Below are positions 45,787-53,869 of a stretch of DNA of 64,000 nucleotides, piece after piece; positions within the stretch are counted from its first letter, which is position 1; every line of letters begins with the position of its first letter. This DNA comes from Streptomyces antimycoticus (GTDB lineage: Bacteria; Actinomycetota; Actinomycetes; Streptomycetales; Streptomycetaceae), in NCBI RefSeq assembly GCF_005405925.1, contig NZ_BJHV01000001.1:4588001-4652000 (forward strand), written 5' to 3'. The translations under genes were made by a program, and so were the position numbers. The notes under the pieces were generated by a model. That model saw only the letters and a list, made by a program, of their open reading frames with translations. It did not search any database and was not told the DNA's origin.

Positions 45787-47395
45787 CGGGCCTCTCCCCG
45801 GTCGCGGCCTCGGCCTCGTCGGCCGGGTGGTCCAGACGGCCGGAGGCGGCGCCGGTCATGGCCGAGCCCAGCTCCTCCGGGGTGATGGTGGCGGGGTCGG
45901 CGTCGGCGACCAGCCGGCCGCGGAACATCACCCGCAGGGTGTCGGACAGGCCGATCAGCTCGTCCAGGTCGGCCGAGATCAGCAGCACCGCGAGGCCCTC
46001 ACGGCGCGCGGTGCGGATCTGGTCCCAGATCTGCGCCTGGGCGCCCACGTCCACACCCCGGGTGGGGTGCGCGGCGATCAGCAGCTTGGGGTGGTGGCTC
46101 ATCTCCCGGCCGACGATCAGCTTCTGCTGGTTGCCGCCGGACAGCGAGGCCGCGGTGACCTCGATCCCGGGCGTACGCACGTCGTACTCGGCGACGATCC
46201 GCTCGGTGTCCCGCCGGGCGGCGGCCGGATTGAGCAGCCCGCCCTTGCTGTTGGGCACCTCGGTGACATGGCCGAGGATGCGGTTCTCCCACAGCGGCGC
46301 CTCCAGCAGCAGTCCGTGCCGGTGGCGGTCCTCGGGGATGTAGCCGATGCCGTCCTCGCGCCGCTTGCGGGTGGGCGCGTGGGAGATGTCGGCGCCGTCC
46401 AGGGTGATGGTGCCGGCGTCGGGGTCGCGCATGCCCATGATGGCCTCGACCAGTTCGGCCTGGCCGTTGCCCTCCACACCGGCGATGCCGAGGACTTCGC
46501 CCTTACGGATGGTGAAGGCGATGTCGTCGAGCACGGCCCGCTCCACCCCGTCCACATCGGTGGCGGTCAGCCGCAGCGCGTCCACGACGAGCATGTCGGT
46601 GTCGGTGACGGTGGATTCGCGGGTCTCCGGCGAGGGCAGCTCGCTGCCGACCATCAGCTCGGCCAGCTGCCGGGGGCTGGTCTCGGACGGCGCGACGGAG
46701 GCGACCGTGGTGCCGCGGCGGATGACGGTGATGTCATCGGCCACGGAGAGCACCTCGCCCAGCTTGTGCGAGATGAACAGCACCGTCAGGCCCTCGGACT
46801 TGAGCTCGCGGAGGTTGTCGAAGAGCGCGTCGACCTCCTGCGGGACGAGGACGGCGGTCGGCTCGTCGAGGATGAGCGTCCGGGCGCCCCGGTAGAGGAC
46901 CTTGAGGATCTCCACGCGCTGACGGTCCGCCACGCCCAGGTCCTCGACGAGGAAGTCGGGACGGACGCCCAGCCCGTAGGCGTCGGATATCTCCTTGATC
47001 CGGGCGCGCGCCTTGCCGCTGATGCCGTGCAGCTTCTCCGCGCCGAGGACCACGTTCTCCAGCACGGTGAGGTTGTCGGCGAGCATGAAGTGCTGGTGCA
47101 CCATGCCCACTCCGCGGGATATGGCGTCCGCCGGGGAGCTCAGTTCCACCGTCTCGCCGTCGATCGCGATGGTGCCCTCGTCCGGGCGCTGCATCCCGTA
47201 GAGGATCTTCATCAGGGTCGACTTGCCCGCGCCGTTCTCGCCCACGAGGGCGTGCACGGTGCCGCGGCGCACAGTGATGTCGATGTCGTGGTTGGCGACG
47301 ACTCCGGGGAACCGCTTGGTGATTCCGTGGAGTTCTACGGCGACGTCGGTGACGGCACCGGCGGGAGCGCCCTTGGGTGGGCTGGCGGCTTCGAT
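45783..47395 (-). CDS. Nucleoside ABC transporter ATPase, two-domain (frameshifted at the 3' end)
   Basis: Two ABC domains. The first has Walker A GENGAGKST, signature VADRQRVEI and Walker B LILDEPTAVL. The second has a degenerate P-loop GVEGNGQAE, signature LSGGNQQKLI and IAAHPTRGVD. A fifth base in the run 45796-45799 creates the stop at 45783-45785, overlapping the permease ATG. Otherwise the frame reads falsely through the permease. Homology extends upstream of the first GTG (47272): VELHGITKRFPGVVANHDI. The only position with good AGGAG spacing is ATC at 47395, so the start is a non-standard codon or a sequence error. Confidence 0.85.
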
Positions 47396-47454
47396 GGCGC
47401 ACTCCTGAGGGGCGACGGAGGTGGGGCGGGCCGGGGGCCGGACCGGCCGGGTGT

Positions 47455-47505
47455 GCCACGGACCCGGGCGGACGCCCGGGAGGGGGCGCCGTACGGGTCC
47501 GTGGC
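47455..47505 (-). terminator. Intercistronic hairpin between bmpA and the ATPase gene
   Basis: 12-bp arms (GCCACGGACCCG at 47455-47466, complement at 47494-47505) enclose a second GC-rich stem. Eight bases after the bmpA stop, it could attenuate or protect the transcript so that the binding protein is made in excess over the membrane parts. Confidence 0.7.
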
Positions 47506-47512
47506 CCGAGGG

Positions 47513-48547
47513 TCAGTCCTTGTAGGTGTCGTTGACCTTGATCTGGCCGTCGACGATCTTCTTCTTGGCCGCCTCGATCTTCGGCTTGATGTCGTTGATG
47601 AATCCGCCGGAGTACGAGAGGGAGACGCCGCCGCGCTTGAGGTCGTAGGACTGGACGCCGCTCTCGGGCTTCTTGTCCTTGATGACGCTCTTGATGAAGT
47701 CGTAGACCGAGCCGTCCACGGTCTTGACCATGGAGGTCATGATCGAGTTCTTGTACTGGGCCAGGCCCTTGTCGTAGTACTGGTCGCCGTCGACGCCGAT
47801 CGACCAGGTGCCCTTCTTCCCGGCGGTCGCCTCGATGGCGCCCGCGCCGGAGCCGCCGGCCGCGGAGAAGATCACGTCGACCTTGTTGGAGAGCATGCCC
47901 TCGGCGATGTCCTTGCCGCGGTCCGGCATGCCGAAGCCCTTGGGCGAACCGACCTGCACCCACTGGACGTCCAGGGACGCCTTGGGGTTGGTGTCCTTCA
48001 GACCCTGCTGGAAGCCGCCCGCGAACTTCTTGATCAGCGCGCTGTCGGTGCCGCCGATGAAGCCGACCTTGTTGGACTTGGTCTTCAGGCCCGCGGCCAC
48101 GCCGGCGAGGTAGGAGCCCTCGTGCTCGGCGGAGACCAGGCTGGCCACGTTCTTGGCCTCGACGACCGAGTCGACGATGGCGAAGTCGGTGTCCTTGTAC
48201 TTCTTCGCGGCCTTGGTGAGCGAGGGGGTCCACGCGTAGCCGACGCCGACGACGGGGTTGTAGCCCGCCTCGGCGAGGCTCGCCAGCTTGTCGTAGCGGT
48301 CGGCGTCGGTGTCGCCGTCCTTCGCCGTCAGCTCCTTGCCCTTGACGTCGAAGTCCTTCAGGGCCTTGTCATAGCCCTTGGCGGCGGAGTCGTTGAAGGA
48401 GTGGTCGCCACGGCCGCCGACGTCGTAGGCCAGGCCGATGCCGGCGTCCTTGCTTCCCTCTTCGGAGCTGCTGCCACACGCGGTGACGGAAAATGCGAGA
48501 GCCGCGGTGGCAATGCCCGCGACAGCTATCGTGGATACCCGGCGCAC
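47513..48547 (-). CDS. bmpA: BmpA-family nucleoside-binding lipoprotein
   Basis: A 344-residue protein with a lipoprotein signal peptide ending FSVTAC (Cys24). The BMP domain is clear: GIGLAYDVGGRGDHSFNDSA, ADRYDKLASLAEAGYNPVVG, SAEHEGSYLAGVAAGL, and VIFSAAGGSGAGAIEA. It captures nucleosides for the ABC importer that follows. It starts with GTG at 48547 behind AGAGGGG. First gene of a six-gene operon (bmpA-ATPase-permease-permease-cdd-deoA). Confidence 0.92.
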   Translation of the reverse strand: MRRVSTIAVAGIATAALAFSVTACGSSSEEGSKDAGIGLAYDVGGRGDHSFNDSAAKGYDKALKDFDVKGKELTAKDGDTDADRYDKLASLAEAGYNPVVGVGYAWTPSLTKAAKKYKDTDFAIVDSVVEAKNVASLVSAEHEGSYLAGVAAGLKTKSNKVGFIGGTDSALIKKFAGGFQQGLKDTNPKASLDVQWVQVGSPKGFGMPDRGKDIAEGMLSNKVDVIFSAAGGSGAGAIEATAGKKGTWSIGVDGDQYYDKGLAQYKNSIMTSMVKTVDGSVYDFIKSVIKDKKPESGVQSYDLKRGGVSLSYSGGFINDIKPKIEAAKKKIVDGQIKVNDTYKD

Positions 48548-48600
48548 GAGGGTCCCCTCTGATGATCTCGAAGCGCCCCTTGCGGCGCTGGCTCCGCCGC

Positions 48601-48616
48601 ATCGTAACGCGCGTAG
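48601..48616 (-). promoter_or_regulatory. Degenerate nucleoside operator and -10 of the bmpA operon
   Basis: On the minus strand CTACGCGCGTTA (48616-48605) is followed by and overlaps TACGAT (48606-48601), a plausible -10. Ten of 12 operator bases match the perfect palindrome at pnp, deoC and the deaminase gene. A 5' untranslated region of about 50 nt would follow. Confidence 0.55.
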
Positions 48617-48823
48617 ATGCCAGATAAAGGCCCCCTCGGAAGCCGTTATCGGATCGTCGCGAACCTCTCGTATCCGCGAGCGGTACCGGCGGTGACGAAG
48701 GGGTTGATGGAGGGGTTGGCGGGCCGCCGTCCGGCAGCCGCGCGCCCCGGGAGGCGCGCGGCGGTGCGACCGGCGGGTCTGCGCGATCCGGACAGCGGGT
48801 CTACGTGCTTCCGCCCGCCGGGC

Positions 48824-50044
48824 CTACGCGTTCCGGTCGAGCAGGACCGCGGCCGTGAACAGCTCCACGCCCACCGCGATCGCGCCCTCGTCCACATCGA
48901 AGTCGCCCGCGTGCAGGTCGCGCCGGGTGGTGTCGCCGACCGTGCGCACGCCCAGCCGGGCCATCGCGCCGGGCACCCGCTCCAGGTACCAGGAGAAGTC
49001 CTCGCCACCCAGGGACTGTTCGGTGTCCTCGACCGCGTGCGCGCCGCGGCGGGCGATCATGGCGTCCCGCAGCAGCTCGGCGGAGCTCGCCTCGTTGACC
49101 ACCGGCGGTACCCCGCGGATGTAGTTGATCTCCGACTTGGCGCGGTGCAGGGTGGCGATCTCGTCCACCGCGGCATGCACCAGATCGGGCGCCTCCCGCC
49201 AGGCGGGCAGGTCCAGGCAGCGGACCGTGGCGGACAGCTCGGCGTGCTGCGGGATCACATTGCAGGCGTGGCCCGACTCCACCCGGCCCCAGGTGACGGC
49301 CAGGCCCGAGCGGGCGTCGACCCGGCGGGCCAGCAGCGCGGGCACCTCGGTGATCACCTTGGCGGTGGCGGTCACCAGGTCGGTGGTCAGATGGGGGCGC
49401 GCGGTGTGGCCGCCCGGCCCGTCCAGCGAGATCTCCAGCCGGTCGCAGGCCGAGGTGATCGGCCCGACGCGCAGCCCGATCCGGCCGACCTCGACCTTCG
49501 GGTCGCAGTGCAGCGCCAGGATCCGGCCGACGCCGTCCAGCACGCCCGCCTCGATCGCGTCGGCCGCGCCGCCGGGCAACACCTCCTCGGCGGGCTGGAA
49601 CAGCAGCCGCACCGGGCGCGCCAGCCGCCCCTCGCGGGCCAGCTCGGCCAGGACCAGACCGGCGCCCAGCACCACGGTGGTGTGCACATCGTGGCCGCAG
49701 GCGTGGGCGCGGTCGGCGATGGTCGAGCGGTAGTCGACCGTCTTGGTGTCGGGGATGGGCAGTCCGTCGATGTCCGCGCGCAGGGCCAGCAGGGGCGCTA
49801 CGCCATCGCGTGGGCCGATGTCACAGATGAGGCCGGTGCCGGACGGCAGCACCCGCGGCTCGAGTCCCGCCTGCTCCAGCCGCGCCTTGATCGCGGCGGT
49901 GGTGCGGAACTCGCAGTTGCCGAGTTCGGGGTGCATATGTACATCGCGCCGGAAGGCGATGAGTTCGGCACGCAGCTCGTCGGGGAGCGTGCCGGGCAGG
50001 GCCGGCGCTTCGGCGGGTGTGGCATCGGTCGCATCGAGGGACAT
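48824..50044 (-). CDS. M20-family amidohydrolase/peptidase
   Basis: A 406-residue zinc amidohydrolase of the aminoacylase/IAA-amino-acid hydrolase type. Metal motifs seen: RRDVHMHPELG, HACGHDVHTT, PAEEVLPGGA and the C-terminal GGEDFSWYLERVPG. ATG at 50044 with AGGTGAAG is chosen, and GTG at 50056 is possible. It probably removes an acyl group from an amino acid. The upstream gap is AT-rich and carries a GGGTAC-GTACCC hairpin. A link to the polysaccharide genes is not shown. Confidence 0.88.
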   Translation of the reverse strand: MSLDATDATPAEAPALPGTLPDELRAELIAFRRDVHMHPELGNCEFRTTAAIKARLEQAGLEPRVLPSGTGLICDIGPRDGVAPLLALRADIDGLPIPDTKTVDYRSTIADRAHACGHDVHTTVVLGAGLVLAELAREGRLARPVRLLFQPAEEVLPGGAADAIEAGVLDGVGRILALHCDPKVEVGRIGLRVGPITSACDRLEISLDGPGGHTARPHLTTDLVTATAKVITEVPALLARRVDARSGLAVTWGRVESGHACNVIPQHAELSATVRCLDLPAWREAPDLVHAAVDEIATLHRAKSEINYIRGVPPVVNEASSAELLRDAMIARRGAHAVEDTEQSLGGEDFSWYLERVPGAMARLGVRTVGDTTRRDLHAGDFDVDEGAIAVGVELFTAAVLLDRNA

Positions 50045-50233
50045 CAATTGCTTCACCTGAAGAAGCGTAGAACGCCAGGTGGGCCCACCGAATGTCGATC
50101 AACAAAAATTCAATCTCTTCGGGTACGCAAAAGTACCCGGCCCGGTGCATGATCCCCCTCGTCAGGGGTATAACAGCCGATTTTGCGGCCGGTCGCGGGT
50201 GAGAAGCGCCACACGGCCGTACGGGCGATGAGC

Positions 50234-51418
50234 TCAGGACGCCGCGACCGGTGCCGCGGGCGAACCCGGGCTCCCCGGCGGGGCCGGATCCCTCGGCGGG
50301 ACCGAACCCTTCGGCGGAGCCGGGTCCGTCGGCGGCCCCGAGTTCAGCCGGCGCACATCGCGGGCCGTCCCGGTGACCCCGGACAGAAAGCCCTGGGCGC
50401 GCGGGGAGGCGTTGCTGGTCAGCCAGGCGGGGTCCACATCGCAGACCGCGACCTGCACACCGGTGCCCACGAGCGCGAGCGGCAGGGTGTGCACCACGGT
50501 CGAGGGGAAGCTCACGATCGTGTGGCCGATGGGGCCCCGGCGGGCTATCAGCTCGAGCGGCAGATCGGGCCGTACGATCTCCAGCCCCACCTCGGCCGAG
50601 ACCCGGTGCAGCTTCTCGGCGCTCTCGCGGCGATGGGCGAAGTAGCGGGTGGCTCCATGGGCGCGGGTCAGCGAGCCGACCGCCTCCAGATAGCGCTCCA
50701 GGTCCACCACGCCCGTCTCCACCAGGGAGGTCCCGACCAGGTCGGTGCCGCCGGTGAGCCGGGGCGGGCCGAACCGGGCCCGGGTCCAGGCGAAGTCGTT
50801 GGCGGTGATGGTGACCCCGTCGGGCGCCTCCACCGGCATCGAGCTGAAGACCTCGACCCGGCGCTTGGCGCCCGGGGTGAGCCGACGGCGCGCGGTGGCG
50901 GAGACCGGCGCGAACACCATGTCGCGCGGCCCCCGGTTGCCGCGCCGGTGCCAGCGCACCAGGGGCTCGCCCTTGGCGAGCTGGGAGATGAACTCCATGG
51001 TGGCCGTGCCGTCGTCCACCACGACCAGGTCCTTGGCGCGGGTGAGGGTCAGCAGGAGCTGGACATAGCGGGAGAACGGATCGCCTATCACGATCCGCGC
51101 GGCCCGGCGCAGCGGTCCGCGCAGCCCGCCGATGGTCTTGACCGGCGCACCGGCCCCGCCCCGCGCGTCCTCCCAGCGCACGGCGAAGCCCTCGTCCCGC
51201 GCCAGCTCGGCCATCCGGCGCAGCTGGCCGCGGGTCATCGGGTCGTGCGGGGAGAGCACCACCACGGTCAGGTCCTGGGGGGCCGTGGCCTCCGGACCCT
51301 GGGCTCGCTGGGCGTCGGCGTACGCCCACTCCAGCACGTTCAGCAGCTGAACCGGGCTCTCGACGAAGGCAAGAGTGGCCAGAGGGGCCGGAGGGGCAAG
51401 GGGGGCAGCGGAGACCAT
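50234..51418 (-). CDS. Polysialyltransferase-like glycosyltransferase (POST family)
   Basis: A roughly 394-residue GT-B-type protein starting MVSAAPLAPPAPLATLAFVE and containing FVESPVQLLNVLEWAYAD, DDGTATMEFI (the acidic D/E-D/E-G motif) and a C-terminal SFPSTVVHTLPL that resembles the serine-pair nucleotide-sugar motif. Such proteins polymerise sialic-type sugars from CMP donors. The last ~35 residues are Pro-rich. ATG at 51418 is preferred over one 35 codons upstream. The synthase and CMP-activation genes are directly upstream on the same strand. Confidence 0.75.
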   Translation of the reverse strand: MVSAAPLAPPAPLATLAFVESPVQLLNVLEWAYADAQRAQGPEATAPQDLTVVVLSPHDPMTRGQLRRMAELARDEGFAVRWEDARGGAGAPVKTIGGLRGPLRRAARIVIGDPFSRYVQLLLTLTRAKDLVVVDDGTATMEFISQLAKGEPLVRWHRRGNRGPRDMVFAPVSATARRRLTPGAKRRVEVFSSMPVEAPDGVTITANDFAWTRARFGPPRLTGGTDLVGTSLVETGVVDLERYLEAVGSLTRAHGATRYFAHRRESAEKLHRVSAEVGLEIVRPDLPLELIARRGPIGHTIVSFPSTVVHTLPLALVGTGVQVAVCDVDPAWLTSNASPRAQGFLSGVTGTARDVRRLNSGPPTDPAPPKGSVPPRDPAPPGSPGSPAAPVAAS

Positions 51419-51534
51419 CGCACCGTCCAAAGGCAGGGCCCGGAAGCGGCGGGCGGCCCCTGACGCATCAGAGGTGCCCGCCGCTTCCGGGCGAGGGCCG
51501 GGCACACCGGCCGGAGGATTCACGGCAGAGTGCC

Positions 51535-52467
51535 TCAGACCGTGGCGGGCTCGCGGTCGGCGGAGTCGGACTCGGCGATGACGCCCGCGACACGGCGGAG
51601 CTTCTTCATCGGGCCGAGCTCGCTCTCGTAGACCTTCTTGACGCCGTCACCGAGGGACTCCTCGATGGTGCGGATGTCCCGCACCAGCCGCGTCAGGCCC
51701 TGCGGCTCGACGGAGGCGGCCTGGTCCGAGCCCCACATGGCGCGGTCGAGGGTGATGTGGCGCTCGACGAACGCGGCACCCAGGGCGACGGCGGCGAGAG
51801 TGGTCTGCAGACCGGTCTCGTGGCCGGAGTAGCCGATCGGCACGTTGGGGTACTCGGCCTGCAGCGTGTTGATCACGCGCAGGTTGAGCTCCTCGGCCTT
51901 GGCCGGGTACGTGGAGGTGGCGTGGCACAGCAGGATGTTGTCGCTGCCCAGCACCTCCACCGCGTGGCGGATCTGCTTGGGGGTGGACATGCCCGTCGAC
52001 AGGATGACGGTGCGGCCGGTCGCCCGCAGGGCGCGCAGCAGCTCGTCGTCGGTCAGCGAGGCCGAGGCCACCTTGTGGGCCGGGACGTCGAACTTCTCCA
52101 GGAAGGCGACGGCCTCGGTGTCCCACGGGGAGGCGAACCAGTCGATGCCGCGCTTCTTGCAGTGCTCGGAGATGGCGGTGTACTCGTCCTCGCCGAACTC
52201 CACGCGGTGGCGGTAGTCGATGTAGGTCATCCGGCCCCAGGGGGTGTCACGCTCGATGTCCCACTGGTCACGGGGGGTGCAGATCTCCGGGGTTCGCTTC
52301 TGGAACTTGACCGCGTCACAGCCGGCCTCGGCGGCGACGTCGATCAGCTTGAACGCGTTCTCCAGGTCGCCGTTGTGGTTGATGCCGATCTCACCGGTGA
52401 CGTAGACCGGGTGGCCGGGTCCGGCGATCTTGTCACCGAGGGTGCGGAGGCGAGAGTTGGAGCTCAC
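51535..52467 (-). CDS. NeuB-type nonulosonic acid synthase without SAF domain
   Basis: A 310-residue TIM-barrel synthase that condenses PEP with a hexose(amine). GEIGINHNGDLENAFKLID, KFQKRTPE, STGMSTPKQI and GYSGHETGLQTT are NeuB signatures. Usual NeuB proteins are ~345 residues with a C-terminal antifreeze-like (SAF) domain that helps bind ManNAc. That domain is absent, so the acceptor may be mannose(-6-P), giving Kdn, which S. coelicolor is known to put in its teichulosonic acid. GTG at 52467 abuts the upstream stop. Confidence 0.88.
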   Translation of the reverse strand: MSSNSRLRTLGDKIAGPGHPVYVTGEIGINHNGDLENAFKLIDVAAEAGCDAVKFQKRTPEICTPRDQWDIERDTPWGRMTYIDYRHRVEFGEDEYTAISEHCKKRGIDWFASPWDTEAVAFLEKFDVPAHKVASASLTDDELLRALRATGRTVILSTGMSTPKQIRHAVEVLGSDNILLCHATSTYPAKAEELNLRVINTLQAEYPNVPIGYSGHETGLQTTLAAVALGAAFVERHITLDRAMWGSDQAASVEPQGLTRLVRDIRTIEESLGDGVKKVYESELGPMKKLRRVAGVIAESDSADREPATV

Positions 52468-53684
52468 TTAAGACAGTTCCTTTCCGAGAATCCACGAGGC
52501 GATCTCGCGGATCGCGCCGTCTCCTCCGGGGGTGGAGGTGACCGCACGTGCAGCGCCGCGCACGACGTCGTGCGCACCTGCGACCGCCACGGGCCAGCCG
52601 ACGAGGCCGAAGCACGGGAGGTCGTTGACGTCGTTGCCGACGTAGAGCACGCGCTCCGGCGCGATGCCCTGCTCCTCGCACCATTGCTTCAGTGCGAGAT
52701 CTTTTCGGTCGATGCCGTGGAGCACGGGGACCTGGAGTTTGCGGGCCCGTGCGGCGACGACCGGGTTCTTTTCCGTGGACAGGATCAACAGCGCCAGCTC
52801 TGCGCGGCGCAGGGCGGCGATCCCGAGCCCGTCGCCGCGGTGCACGGCCACGAGTTCGCGTCCTTCGGAGTCGACCAGCACCCTGTCGTCGGTCTGGGTG
52901 CCGTCGAAGTCGAGTACCACCGCGTCGATGTCGTCACGTGTCGGCAGGTGCGCGAGGGCGCCCGGCCGCTCGGCGTCGAGCAGCGGGGCGAGCGCGCGGG
53001 CGCGGGCCAGATCGTGCGGATCGTCGATCTCCAGCACCCGGGCGGGATCGGTGCGCACCAGGTCGGTGCGGCCGAAGAAGCGGTGCCCGGCCTCGCGGAA
53101 GCCCCGGGCGTCCATCGCGTAGGCGGCGCCGGTCTCCAGGAAGTCCTGGGGGCGGTCCTGGCGGCGCGGGCGGTAGGACTTGTCGTGGTTGACGCCGTCG
53201 CCGCCGTCCGCCGCGTCTCCTTGGCGGTCTTCCCCTCGCGCCAGACGAAGCCGTGGAAGGGGGCCACGGTCAGGGCGGTGTCGGCGCCCTTCTCGGCGAC
53301 CGCCGCGGCCACTCCGTCGATGTCCTCGCGGATGATGAACGGGCTGGTGCACTGCACCAGGAGGACCACGTTCACGGTGGTGTCGTGCGACGCCTCGTAC
53401 GCGTCCATGGCGTGGATCACCGCGGCCTCGCTGGTGGCGGTGTCACCGGCGAGGTCGGTGGGCCGCTGGATGACCACGGCGCCCGCACCGCGGGCGGCGG
53501 CGGCGATCCCGGCGTCGTCGGTGGAGACGACCACGTCGGTCACCAGCCGGCTGGCCCGGCACTCCATGACGGCGCGAACGACCAGCGGCACGCCTCCCAC
53601 GGCGGCGAGGTTCTTCGCGGGGACGCCCTTCGACCCGCCGCGGGCGGGGATCACGGCGAGCACGCACGGGCTCGGGGCGGTCAT
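52468..53684 (-). CDS. Fused CMP-nonulosonate synthetase + HAD phosphatase (frameshifted)
   Basis: Residues 1-230 are an acylneuraminate cytidylyltransferase (VIPARGGSKGVPAKNL, then LVQCTSPF), making the CMP-activated sugar. Residues about 250-405 are a KdsC-like HAD phosphatase (VVLDFDGTQTDD with the nucleophile Asp, then YVGNDVNDL). The frame breaks near 53209-53216. One added base reads KETAADGGDGVNHDKSY. The fusion supplies both the dephosphorylation of Kdn-9-P (or Neu-9-P) and its activation. ATG at 53684 follows GAAGGAG. Confidence 0.88.
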
Positions 53685-53836
53685 GGCGGCTCCTTCAGGG
53701 GTTGCAGAGGTGATCGAGGCCGTCCCGGCCTCCTCTTGGTTCGCGTCGCTCACAGCCGATTTCTTGCTCGCTTCTCCGTCCACGCGGCGCAGAGGCGCGG
53801 GCATCGTCGTCGACTGCGACCCGGCGGCCGCGCGTA

Positions 53837-53867
53837 CTCCCCCAGCTACCGCTGGGCGGTGCCCCCT
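53837..53867. repeat. Short palindromic repeat, intergenic copy
   Basis: A 31-nt partner of 254-284 (29/31 identical), directly before the 3' end of the next glycosyltransferase-like gene. Confidence 0.6.
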
Positions 53868-53869
53868 GC

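Noticed and set aside
44540..47272. A single 910-codon ABC ATPase/permease-like reading
   Set aside because: After residue ~500 it is an out-of-frame reading of the permease. One base at 45796-45799 gives a stop overlapping the permease ATG.
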